A stretch of DNA of 44,940 bases from an uncultured Selenomonadales bacterium. Its GTDB lineage: Bacteria > Bacillota > Negativicutes > Selenomonadales > Selenomonadaceae. Positions 7,715-14,100 of the stretch are shown piece after piece. Numbering within the stretch: position 1 is the stretch's first letter; each line of letters begins with the position of its first letter. Both the position numbers and the translations under genes were made by a program. Under the pieces are notes generated by a model. It did not search any database. It was not told where the DNA came from and saw nothing but the letters and a program-made list of their open reading frames with translations. The DNA lies in assembly GCA_947165145.1 (NCBI GenBank), contig CAMUZG010000020.1:1-44940 (forward strand). The letters are read 5' to 3'.

Positions 7715-8197
7715 TTATTTTTCGTTCAAAAGCGATTTATCCAAGACAGACAGCATAACGTCAAGGTCGTGTTCGGCAAGAAAGTCGTTGATTGCACGCA
7801 CGGCAACGTTGAGCGCGTCGCGTGGCGGATAGCCGTAAATGCCACTCGATATTAGCGGGAAGGCGATACTTTTCAAATTGTTGTCAACGGCGAGTTGCAA
7901 GCTGTTGATGTAGCACGAACGCAGAAGATTTTCTTCGCCGTGATTGCCGCCGTTCCAAATAGGTCCCGCCGTGTGAATGATGAACTTCGCTGGAAGGTTG
8001 AATCCTGGCGTGATGACAGCCGCGCCCGTGTTAATCGGTGCAAGTTGGTTGCAAGCCGCTTGAAGTTCGTGATGACCAGCCGCACGGAAAATTGCTCCGC
8101 AGACGCCGCCGCCCGCTAAAAGTCTGGTGTTCGCCGCGTTGACAATCGCATCAACTTCAAGTCGCGTGATGTCTTCGCTCAAAATTTTCAACGGCAT
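7715..8197 (-). CDS. Macrodomain protein (ADP-ribose / O-acetyl-ADP-ribose binding)
   Basis: A 160-residue single-domain protein of the macro (Appr-1-p processing) family, which binds ADP-ribose and in many members hydrolyses O-acetyl-ADP-ribose or removes ADP-ribose from proteins. Visible motifs: DAIVNAANT near residues 16-24, GGGVCGAIFRAAG (phosphate-binding loop), IIHTAGPIW, and the second loop PLISSGIYGYP. The length is usual for stand-alone TymD/YmdB-like proteins. GAAGGAG precedes the ATG. It lies 82 bases after the M48 protease gene on the same strand, separated by short degenerate repeats; cotranscription is possible but not shown. The biological substrate cannot be read from sequence. 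Confidence 0.9.
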   Translation of the reverse strand: MPLKILSEDITRLEVDAIVNAANTRLLAGGGVCGAIFRAAGHHELQAACNQLAPINTGAAVITPGFNLPAKFIIHTAGPIWNGGNHGEENLLRSCYINSLQLAVDNNLKSIAFPLISSGIYGYPPRDALNVAVRAINDFLAEHDLDVMLSVLDKSLLNEK

Positions 8198-8218
8198 GAA
8201 AAATTTCTCCTTCCGATG

Positions 8219-8280
8219 TGAGCTGTCAGCTATCAGCTTTCAGATTGATAATTCCACATTCCTAATTCCTAATTCCAAAT
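8219..8280. repeat. Intergenic degenerate tandem words (AGCTATC-like, then TAATTCC-like)
   Basis: The gap between the macrodomain and M48 genes begins with imperfect copies of TCAGCTATCAGC and ends with imperfect 7-base copies of TAATTCC (attcc-acattcc-taattcc-taattcc). The same TAATTCC word recurs in at least six other intergenic spots in the window. Confidence 0.7.
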
Positions 8281-9407
8281 TACTTTATGGCGTTGAGTTT
8301 GTCAGCAATTTCCTGCGCGGACTCATCGCCGTCAACAGGCGCGATAATCGGTTGATTGCCGAGCATGACGATACCGTTCTGAACAGTCGCTTCACTTTTA
8401 TTTTGTCCGTTGTGATAAGCCGCAGCCAAATTCCCCAGCACGAAATATGAACGTTCGGCAGAAGACATATCGGCAGTTGCGGCAACTTTCAAGAAAGTTT
8501 TCTTGTTGATGGTGATGACGCCGTCCTTTGCCGTGACGTGTTTGCCGCTGTACTCGAAAAGTTTCTTGACGTAAGCATCGCGGCGTTTATCGCTGTCGGG
8601 GTGGTCTGAAGGATTGAAGAATGCCATAACCGCCGACTTCTTTGCACCGTTTGACATCTCAACGAATTTTTGCATGACAGCCGCGCAGGCACCAGGATTG
8701 TAATTCGTATGAATCATGTAGTCAAAGCCAACGAGGTCAGCCTCAGTTTCAAACTTGCGGTCGCCGTGAGCAACGGATTGATTCAACGCAACGTTCGTGA
8801 TTAATGAAGTCACCGCGCTGTTGCCGACGGTCGAACCGATTGCGGCACTCACAACGCTTGCGGTAACTGCCTTCTGCAGATATTTCCTGTTATTCTTGGC
8901 GACGTGATCTCTTTGCCCGTGAGCCAACTCGTGCGCGACGATTGCGGCAATTTCGTCTTCGTTAGTGATTTTCTTGAAAGTGCCGGCGTTAACCATCATG
9001 ACGTGCCCCATTGAACAGGCGGCGTTAACGGAATCTTGCTCGGCGACGAAATAAAGATACGGCTTTTTGGTAATGGACGGGTCAATCCTTGCGACGCCCG
9101 TTGTCAAATTGCTCATGACTCGGTCAAGCGTGGCGTTGTACGTGGGATCTTCGTTGACGCCGTATTTTTTGCGGAAATCTTGGTAAAGTTCTTGTCGACC
9201 AGTCTCGCTCTCGTTGTAGTGTTTGATGTTGGCGTCGATTTGAGCTTTCGCCTGCGCGGCACCGATGAGAATGCCTATACCTGCACCGACGAGATCTCTT
9301 TTAGCGGCGTCGACGGTTGCGGGCGTACTTAACATCAACGTGGCACCCACGGCGACTGCGGTCGTCACCGACAAAAATTTTTTCTTCAAGCCTTGAAAGT
9401 TAAACAT
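8280..9407 (-). CDS. Secreted M48 family metalloprotease
   Basis: A 375-residue zinc peptidase. The N-terminus has basic residues, a hydrophobic core and an AxA-like site (ATVDAAKRD), so export is expected, with action in the periplasm. The zinc motif HELAH is at residues 159-163 within AAIVAHELAHGQRDH, and the third ligand glutamate is in KFETEADLVGFDYM, as in M48B/C (BepA/LoiP-like) proteases. The C-terminal ~100 residues (YFVLGNLAAAYHNGQNKSEATV) look helical, possibly TPR-like. AAGGAGG precedes the ATG and a promoter lies at 9438-9466. A role in outer-membrane protein quality control is plausible because the divergent neighbours are OmpH-like genes, but this is inference. Confidence 0.9.
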   Translation of the reverse strand: MFNFQGLKKKFLSVTTAVAVGATLMLSTPATVDAAKRDLVGAGIGILIGAAQAKAQIDANIKHYNESETGRQELYQDFRKKYGVNEDPTYNATLDRVMSNLTTGVARIDPSITKKPYLYFVAEQDSVNAACSMGHVMMVNAGTFKKITNEDEIAAIVAHELAHGQRDHVAKNNRKYLQKAVTASVVSAAIGSTVGNSAVTSLITNVALNQSVAHGDRKFETEADLVGFDYMIHTNYNPGACAAVMQKFVEMSNGAKKSAVMAFFNPSDHPDSDKRRDAYVKKLFEYSGKHVTAKDGVITINKKTFLKVAATADMSSAERSYFVLGNLAAAYHNGQNKSEATVQNGIVMLGNQPIIAPVDGDESAQEIADKLNAIK

Positions 9408-9437
9408 AACGACAATCCTCCTTGAATTTTTTCGACA

Positions 9438-9466
9438 ATGATAGCATAAAATTTCACGCGCCGCAA
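9438..9466 (-). promoter_or_regulatory. Promoter for the M48 protease
   Basis: Minus strand: TTGCGG (9466-9461), 17-base spacer, TATCAT (9443-9438), about 30 bases before the start codon. Confidence 0.6.
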
Positions 9467-9482
9467 AAATTTTTTCGATAGC

Positions 9483-9511
9483 TTGAACAGCTGAAATTTA
9501 TCTGGTAAGAT
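9483..9511 (+). promoter_or_regulatory. Promoter P1 upstream of the ompH cluster
   Basis: TTGAAC (9483-9488), 17-base spacer, TAAGAT (9506-9511). It would transcribe a short leader containing a 13-codon ORF and a GC hairpin before a second promoter at 9608. Confidence 0.65.
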
Positions 9512-9543
9512 AGGCGCAACACTTTTTGACTCGGAGGGATTTT

Positions 9544-9585
9544 ATGGCACAATGGCAATCGCGGGCAAGAGCGCGCCCGTTTTAA
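9544..9585 (+). CDS. Putative 13-residue leader peptide overlapping a hairpin
   Basis: GGAGGG at 9533-9538 precedes ATG at 9544 by five bases; the ORF encodes MAQWQSRARARPF and stops at TAA (9583-9585). Its second half lies in a hairpin, CGGGC (9562-9566) with GCCCG (9575-9579), followed by TTTT. Promoter P1, a ribosome site, a short ORF with four arginines and a tryptophan, and a terminator-like hairpin resemble an attenuator or a small independent transcript. The ORF is very short and may be chance. Confidence 0.35.
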   Translation: MAQWQSRARARPF

Positions 9586-9607
9586 AAGCGTCTCGACGAA
9601 ATTTTTG

Positions 9608-9636
9608 TTTACAAACAGCGACGGCGTTGATATAAT
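9608..9636 (+). promoter_or_regulatory. Promoter P2 for the ompH-lpxD cluster
   Basis: TTTACA (9608-9613), 17-base spacer, perfect TATAAT (9631-9636), 43 bases before the first OmpH-like start codon. Confidence 0.82.
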
Positions 9637-9679
9637 CGGCGGCGTTATTGGTCACCCGACTTTAAGGAGAGTATGTGTA

Positions 9680-10147
9680 ATGATCAAATTGGAAAAAAAG
9701 CAAGTCAAAATCGTCAGCATTCTTATTGCGGTAATTTTTATCGGCAGTGTGGTCGCGCTCGCATTGACGCAAACCGGCAACGTAGCCTCGGCGGCAAGTT
9801 CGTCATCCGTCGGCGTCATTAATGTAGAACAGGTAATGGCGTCCCATCCCGACCGTGAAAGCGCGAACAATCAAATGAAAACTTTGCAGGAAGAAATCGA
9901 AAAAGAATTCAACGAAAAATCCGCTGGCATGAGTGATCAAGAAAAAGCGGAATACGCTCAACAGTGTCAAGAAAGAGTCGGCACTAAATATGCTGAATTA
10001 ACAGAAGCACTCTTTGCCAAAATCGAAGCAGCAGTAAAAAAAGTTGCGGATAAAAAAGGTTTGTCTGTCGTTGTCAACAAAATGGCTGTCATTTACGGCG
10101 GACAGGACATCACCCAGGAAGTCATCGCGGAACTCGGCAAGAAATAA
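9680..10147 (+). CDS. OmpH/Skp-family periplasmic protein
   Basis: A 155-residue protein. After KKQVKIVS comes one hydrophobic segment (roughly residues 10-30) acting as a signal or anchor, then VGVINVEQVMASHP, the standard opening strand of OmpH/Skp proteins. A charged helical coiled-coil region follows (residues ~60-120), then the closing strand LSVVVNKMAVIYGGQDIT. Skp-family proteins are trimeric periplasmic chaperones that hold outer-membrane proteins. The ATG at 9680 is chosen because AAGGAG lies ten bases upstream; the open frame extends further but would start inside the promoter. It is the first of three OmpH-like genes ahead of lpxD, the usual outer-membrane biogenesis context. Confidence 0.85.
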   Translation: MIKLEKKQVKIVSILIAVIFIGSVVALALTQTGNVASAASSSSVGVINVEQVMASHPDRESANNQMKTLQEEIEKEFNEKSAGMSDQEKAEYAQQCQERVGTKYAELTEALFAKIEAAVKKVADKKGLSVVVNKMAVIYGGQDITQEVIAELGKK

Positions 10148-10166
10148 TTTCGGTACGTAATGATTG

Positions 10167-10233
10167 GTGGTTAGTGCTTAGCGGTTCGTGATTAATCTAA
10201 TCACCGAACACTAATCGCTAATCACTTTTTTTT
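10167..10233 (+). terminator. Long imperfect hairpin made of GATTAGTG-like words, followed by T8
   Basis: The gap after the first OmpH-like gene holds an imperfect inverted repeat with arms of about 28 bases (10167-10194 and 10198-10225), built from variants of GATTAGTG/CACTAATC, followed by eight Ts. It could terminate or attenuate read-through into the next gene, whose AGGAGG lies immediately after. It also belongs to the intergenic short-word repeats described in the findings. Confidence 0.65.
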
Positions 10234-10246
10234 AGGAGGCGGCGCG

Positions 10247-11308
10247 GTGAACTACAGGGCGTTGGCGGTGGCGGTCATCACGGCGATAATCGGCGGCGGT
10301 CTCTGGCTTTACGGGACGCCTAAATCGCCTGCCGACTCCACCGACAAAAAAATCGACAAGCCAGAAATTCGCGAAATTCACGGCGTCGGGCTCATTAACA
10401 TCGAAAAAATCCAGGCGGCTCATCCCGAAGGCGAACACCTTCAACAACTGCAAGCAACTGAACTTCGCCTGCGCCTTGAACTCAACGAGGCAATGAAAAT
10501 CGTCGAATTGCCACGACCGCAACCGCCCGAACAAGTCTTTGACGAGTCAACGTGGCAAAAGAACGCGCAGATTGTCATCAGTCAGCTTGCCGAACTCGAA
10601 AGTCGCAAGAAACTCGCGGCGGAAGAATATCAAAAAAAATCCGAGCCGCATTACCTTGAAGAACGCGACAAAATTCGAGAAAAGTTCATGAACGAGCAGC
10701 TGAACATTCAGCTCAAATTGCGGAACGAGGATCTTCTTGAACTGTCGCAGGAAGAAGTCGACAAGATGAATGAGCGTCTTGACCAAATCGAATTCGAGCG
10801 CAACAGTTTGCAAAGAGAGTTGTATGAACGTTGGCTTGCGGAAATTAAAGAGTACTCGAAAAATGCCTTTGCCGAGGACGAAGCCAAACTCAAAGCCGAA
10901 TACGAAAAATTGCAGGCAGTCATGGAAGAACAAACGCGTAAGAAAGAATCCGATGTCAATTTGCGCAACCGAAAGCTCATGGAAGACGCTTTGCACGACA
11001 TGGAACAACGACAAGTTCGGCGGCGGGAATTGCTCACCGAACTCAACGAAGTCAGTCGCGAACGTGCGGAGCTTGAGCAAAAAATTCTCGATTCGATTGT
11101 CGACAAGGCAACAATGCTCGCGGCGGTCAATCGGCTGGAAATGGTTCTGGTAAAGCGCAACGTTTCGCCCGACGAAAATTTTCTGTCGCGGCGCATCGAT
11201 TGGAGTTTTAATCTCAAGTCGCCCGAACATGTCGGAGCCGCCATTTTCCCTGGCAAAGACTCGCTCGACTTGACTGATCACCTTATCAAAGAAATGAACC
11301 GATTGTGA
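10247..11308 (+). CDS. Long coiled-coil periplasmic protein with OmpH-like N-terminal segment
   Basis: A 353-residue protein starting at GTG (AGGAGG nine bases upstream). One N-terminal hydrophobic segment (residues ~5-23) anchors or exports it. Residues ~45-65 (GVGLINIEKIQAAHPEG) match the OmpH opening strand. Residues ~65-280 are almost continuous charged helix (Glu/Lys/Gln/Arg-rich), so a long coiled coil is expected. The last ~70 residues (MLAAVNRLEMVLVKRNVSPDENFLS and on) may form a second globular element. It is more than twice the length of Skp. Set between two OmpH-like genes and lpxD, it is probably an envelope-spanning or envelope-organising relative. I do not recognise a named family for the full protein. 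Confidence 0.72.
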   Translation: MNYRALAVAVITAIIGGGLWLYGTPKSPADSTDKKIDKPEIREIHGVGLINIEKIQAAHPEGEHLQQLQATELRLRLELNEAMKIVELPRPQPPEQVFDESTWQKNAQIVISQLAELESRKKLAAEEYQKKSEPHYLEERDKIREKFMNEQLNIQLKLRNEDLLELSQEEVDKMNERLDQIEFERNSLQRELYERWLAEIKEYSKNAFAEDEAKLKAEYEKLQAVMEEQTRKKESDVNLRNRKLMEDALHDMEQRQVRRRELLTELNEVSRERAELEQKILDSIVDKATMLAAVNRLEMVLVKRNVSPDENFLSRRIDWSFNLKSPEHVGAAIFPGKDSLDLTDHLIKEMNRL

Positions 11309-11325
11309 GAGGACGTGTTACATAC

Positions 11326-11757
11326 ATGAAGTTTACAAGAAAATTGGCGGCGACTGCCCTACTTGCCGTGTCGCTCATGTTGACGGGTTGCGGTCAAGGG
11401 CAAATCGGCTGTGTGGACAAAGATAAAGTTATGTCCGAATCACCGCGCGCCAAAACCGCAACTGAAGAAGCTAAAGCCGAGATTGATAAAATACTTGAGG
11501 CATTCGACCAGAAATATCCCGACAAAGACAACATGTCCGAAGAAGATGCCGCGAAAGCTCAAGTAGAATTGCAACGCGACTTGCAGAAAGTCAATCAGAA
11601 ATATTCTGCGCAACTCGAAAATCGCTTTGGTGTTGTTGTCGCTGAAATTGCAAACGAAAAAAATATTGACGTGGTCATTTTAAATCCCGCCCAAGAAAAA
11701 TTTCTTTATCACGGCGGAATCGACATCACAAATGACGTTATCAGCAAAATGCAGTGA
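11326..11757 (+). CDS. OmpH/Skp-family lipoprotein
   Basis: A 143-residue protein with a lipoprotein signal: KFTRKLAATALLAVSLM then lipobox LTGC, so the mature protein starts at a lipidated cysteine near residue 22. It continues with an OmpH-like core (QIGCVDKDKVMSESP opening strand, helical Glu/Ala/Lys-rich middle, closing IDVVILNPAQEKFLYHGGIDIT). ATG 11326 is preferred over the in-frame GTG at 11305 because the lipoprotein signal begins there. It lies 17 bases after the coiled-coil gene and 12 bases before lpxD. A membrane-tethered Skp relative is the likely role. Confidence 0.83.
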   Translation: MKFTRKLAATALLAVSLMLTGCGQGQIGCVDKDKVMSESPRAKTATEEAKAEIDKILEAFDQKYPDKDNMSEEDAAKAQVELQRDLQKVNQKYSAQLENRFGVVVAEIANEKNIDVVILNPAQEKFLYHGGIDITNDVISKMQ

Positions 11758-11769
11758 GCGGGCGATACA

Positions 11770-12786
11770 ATGGAAAAAACTTTACGCGAAATAGCCGAAA
11801 TCCTCGGCGGTGAAGTCGCGGGCGACGACTCAATCAAAGTCAGCGGGCTATCAAATATTACAATGGCTCGTGCGGGCGATTTGATTTTCGCCGTGCCACC
11901 GCATCTTGACGAGGCAAAAATTTCTGCGGCGACTGCCGTTTTAATTCCGCTTGACACGTGCAACTTCCCGAAGCCAGCGATTAAAGTTGTCGACCCGCGT
12001 GCCGCCTTTGCCAAATTGCTTGAACTTTTCACGCCGAAAATTGAAATTCCCGTTGAAATCAGCGACAAAGCGTACATCGGCAAGGACGTGAAAATTTCCG
12101 ACGACGTGACGATTATGCCGTTTGCTGTCGTTGATGACGGCGCACAAATCGGACGCGGCGCAGTAATTTATCCGCACGTTTACATCGGGCAACACGTTTC
12201 AATCGGCGAAGACACCGTAATTTATTCAAGCGTGACCGTTCGCGAATTCTGCAAAATCGGCAAGCGGTGCGTCATTCACAGTTCAGCGGTTATCGGCTCG
12301 GACGGCTTCGGATTCACCACGGCGAACGGCGTGCACACGAAAGTTCCCCAGGTCGGCAACGTGATTGTTGAAGACGACGTTGAAATCGGCGCACACGTCG
12401 GCATTGATAGGGCGGCAATGGGCTCGACGATTATCGGGCACGGCACGAAGATTGATAACCTCGTTCACATTGCGCACAACTGCAAAATCGGCGCGAACTG
12501 CTTAATCGTGGCACAGACGGGAATTTCGGGCTCGACGATTGTCGGCGACAACGTGACTTTCGGCGGACAAGTCGGCACGGTCGGGCACATCACCATCGGT
12601 AGCAATTCGGTTTACGCGGCGCGTTCGGGTATCTCGAAAAACATGCCGGAAGGATTTTTCGGCGCAGGTTTCCCGATTCAATCTCACAACGATTGGCTTA
12701 GACATCAAGCGGCGTTGAAAAAAATTCCCGAGCTCTTGGAAAAAGTTCGTCGCCTTGAACGTGAGCTTGACGCTTTGAAAAGTTAA
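11770..12786 (+). CDS. lpxD: UDP-3-O-acylglucosamine N-acyltransferase LpxD
   Basis: Third enzyme of lipid A synthesis: adds a second hydroxyacyl chain from acyl carrier protein to the 2-amino group of UDP-3-O-acyl-glucosamine. The 338-residue length is normal. The N-terminal domain (1-95) is followed by a left-handed beta-helix of hexapeptide repeats (about 97-290, with many IGxxxxI units). The catalytic histidine lies in LVHIAHN (residues 231-237). The C-terminal helix (LEKVRRLERELDALKS) caps the trimer. Its presence shows that the organism makes lipopolysaccharide. It is the last gene of the OmpH cluster; no clear terminator follows before the promoter at 12791. Confidence 0.96.
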   Translation: MEKTLREIAEILGGEVAGDDSIKVSGLSNITMARAGDLIFAVPPHLDEAKISAATAVLIPLDTCNFPKPAIKVVDPRAAFAKLLELFTPKIEIPVEISDKAYIGKDVKISDDVTIMPFAVVDDGAQIGRGAVIYPHVYIGQHVSIGEDTVIYSSVTVREFCKIGKRCVIHSSAVIGSDGFGFTTANGVHTKVPQVGNVIVEDDVEIGAHVGIDRAAMGSTIIGHGTKIDNLVHIAHNCKIGANCLIVAQTGISGSTIVGDNVTFGGQVGTVGHITIGSNSVYAARSGISKNMPEGFFGAGFPIQSHNDWLRHQAALKKIPELLEKVRRLERELDALKS

Positions 12787-12790
12787 CGGC

Positions 12791-12819
12791 TTGATTTTTT
12801 TTGCCGCGACGATTATAAT
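12791..12819 (+). promoter_or_regulatory. Promoter for a plus-strand RNA antisense to a small ORF
   Basis: TTGATT (12791-12796), 17-base spacer, TATAAT (12814-12819). No plus-strand gene follows; the next strong plus-strand terminator is at 13109-13137. Confidence 0.72.
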
Positions 12820-12832
12820 TTTCTCGACAAAG

Positions 12833-12861
12833 AAAAAAGCGTCACCGCAAATGCAGGACGC
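12833..12861 (-). terminator. Terminator of the small hydrophobic peptide transcript
   Basis: Minus strand: GCGTC (12861-12857) pairs with GACGC (12843-12839), followed by six Ts (12838-12833). It closes the minus-strand unit that starts at the promoter at 13111-13084. Confidence 0.65.
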
Positions 12862-12940
12862 CGTGCTTGACTAAGCGGTTTAGCCCTCATTTATGTCTAT
12901 AAAAGAGCAAAGAATTTTAGGTCGTCTCAGCGTGTCAGGC

Positions 12941-13018
12941 TTAGGCGGCCGTTTCTGTGAGTATCAAGAGGATAATAATCGTCAAGATAACCACACGAAC
13001 GATGATTTTGAACATCAT
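12941..13018 (-). CDS. Putative type I toxin-like small membrane peptide (25 residues)
   Basis: The ORF encodes MMFKIIVRVVILTIIILLILTETAA: a short basic start, one hydrophobic membrane-spanning stretch rich in Ile/Leu/Val, and a short polar tail. This is the general form of type I toxin peptides. AAGGGGG lies seven bases before ATG 13018 and is partly buried in a hairpin (CGCCC at 13041-13037 with GGGCG at 13027-13023). The frame stays open upstream to another ATG (13066), which lacks a ribosome site. It has its own promoter (13084-13111) and terminator (12833-12861), and a predicted antisense RNA covers all of it. I do not recognise the peptide family; function is inferred from architecture. 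Confidence 0.5.
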   Translation of the reverse strand: MMFKIIVRVVILTIIILLILTETAA

Positions 13019-13083
13019 CTGTCGCCCCCTTTCTGAGGGCGTTGGTCTTAACCGCCTGCCGTTCATGGCGCAAGCACACGAAC

Positions 13084-13111
13084 ATTTTAGCACGAACGAA
13101 ATTTTTTTCAA
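13084..13111 (-). promoter_or_regulatory. Promoter for the small hydrophobic peptide gene
   Basis: Minus strand: TTGAAA (13111-13106), 16-base spacer, TAAAAT (13089-13084). The -35 box overlaps the terminator of the opposing RNA. The predicted leader is about 60 bases and contains the ribosome-site hairpin. Confidence 0.65.
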
Positions 13112-13137
13112 GCCGAGCGATTGGCTTGTTTTTTTTT
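13109..13137 (+). terminator. Strong Rho-independent terminator of the antisense RNA
   Basis: CAAGCC (13109-13114) pairs with GGCTTG (13123-13128) around an 8-base loop, followed by nine Ts (13129-13137). There is no plus-strand coding gene directly before it, which points to a non-coding transcript. Confidence 0.85.
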
Positions 13138-13176
13138 GCCGTCGGTATTGAATCAGTTTGAATGCAACGCGGCGTA

Positions 13177-13204
13177 TTGACAAAGTATCTTTCGGGTGTA
13201 GAAT
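13177..13204 (+). promoter_or_regulatory. Promoter of the flagellar operon
   Basis: TTGACA (13177-13182), 16-base spacer, TAGAAT (13199-13204), about 97 bases before flbD. It has the housekeeping type of boxes; no sigma-28 or sigma-54 boxes were seen. Confidence 0.72.
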
Positions 13205-13300
13205 AATCGTGCGAAAATTTTTGATTTGCCACTGAAAGGGATTTGAAAGTTTGCGGCGAAAAATTTCACAGCAAAACGCACTGATACAGGAGGTCAACTC

Positions 13301-13501
13301 ATGATTAAGCTTACGAAGTTCAACTCGGACTCGAACAAGCGCGGCGAATTCATTCTCAACGCGGAACTGATTCAAACAATCGAGTCGACGCCGGACACCG
13401 TCATCACGCTGGTGAACGAGAAGAAGTTCATCGTCGAAGAAGCCGCTGAAGAGGTCGTGCGTCGCGTGATGAAATATCGCCGCGCCCTGAAACAACTGTA
13501 A
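13301..13501 (+). CDS. flbD: Flagellar FlbD family protein
   Basis: A 66-residue protein of the small FlbD (SwrD) family found at the head of Firmicutes-type fla/che operons; in Bacillus the homologue raises flagellar power. Typical features: MIKLTKFNS opening, LNAELIQTIESTPDTVITLVNEKKFIV core, and a helical C-terminus (VVRRVMKYRRAL). AGGAGG lies eight bases before ATG. It is the first gene of the flagellar operon, 18 bases before fliL. Confidence 0.88.
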   Translation: MIKLTKFNSDSNKRGEFILNAELIQTIESTPDTVITLVNEKKFIVEEAAEEVVRRVMKYRRALKQL

Positions 13502-13519
13502 TCACGGAGGAGATTAATT

Positions 13520-14065
13520 ATGCCTGATGAAGAAAAGGACGCTGAAGTCGTTGCCGCAGAAAATCCGCCTGCCGTGACATCGAAGATAAAGCAATACCTA
13601 CCCATCATCGGATTGGTGATAGTCGGCTTGGCGTTGGCGGCGGGCGTTTCGCTTTTCGTTGTGACAAAATTTATGGGCGACATCCCCAACGGCGGCGGTT
13701 ACGAAGAAGGCTTCGAACCGCGTTATCACGATTCGGGCGTTTTCGTCAAGCTCGGTGACCCCAAAGAAGGTATGCTCGTCAATGTCGGCGGTCCGCGCAG
13801 TGGCAAATATCTTAAAGCAAGCATCATCGTCGAATACAACCCTAGCAAAAAGTCCGTCGTGAACGAAGATACCCATTCGTTGCAACCCGACGCCGAAGTC
13901 AAAGCCAACGACGTTGCTACACAATTCCTGCGTGCAACTACGCTTGAAGATTTCGACGCCGACAAGCAGGAAGAATTCAAAAAGCAACTCAAAGACGCGC
14001 TCAATGCCGCGCTCGGTGGCGGTTCTGTCTACGACGTTTATATCACGAGTTTCCTCTTGCAGTAA
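13520..14065 (+). CDS. fliL: Flagellar basal body-associated protein FliL
   Basis: A single-pass membrane protein near the stator ring that supports torque generation. Length 181 residues. A cytoplasmic N-terminus of about 25 residues, one transmembrane helix (YLPIIGLVIVGLALAAGVSLFVV, roughly 26-48), a Gly-rich linker, then a periplasmic stomatin-like domain (YLKASIIVEYNP, residues ~105-116) ending in VYITSFLLQ as in FliL. GGAGG precedes ATG. Position between flbD and fliM is the family norm. Confidence 0.9.
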   Translation: MPDEEKDAEVVAAENPPAVTSKIKQYLPIIGLVIVGLALAAGVSLFVVTKFMGDIPNGGGYEEGFEPRYHDSGVFVKLGDPKEGMLVNVGGPRSGKYLKASIIVEYNPSKKSVVNEDTHSLQPDAEVKANDVATQFLRATTLEDFDADKQEEFKKQLKDALNAALGGGSVYDVYITSFLLQ

Positions 14066-14100
14066 TTGTTCGCTTTTAGGGTTAAAACGGAGGGAGAAAC

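Larger units (their letters stand above)
12826..13137 (+). ncRNA. Predicted ~310-nt non-coding RNA, antisense to the 25-residue peptide gene
   Basis: This stretch between lpxD and flbD (12787-13300) has no plus-strand coding gene, yet it is bounded by a good promoter (12791-12819) and a very strong terminator (13109-13137). The predicted RNA fully covers the minus-strand unit encoding a small hydrophobic peptide (12941-13018). I compared it by eye with common riboswitches, 6S, SRP RNA and tmRNA and saw no match. A type I antitoxin is the simplest reading. Ends are inferred, not observed. Confidence 0.5.

Noticed and set aside
12826-13137. Known riboswitch or housekeeping RNA (c-di-GMP, 6S, tmRNA, SRP RNA) as explanation for the plus-strand transcript
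   Set aside because: None of the remembered conserved core motifs could be matched by eye; an antisense RNA explains the boundaries better. A covariance-model search would settle it.
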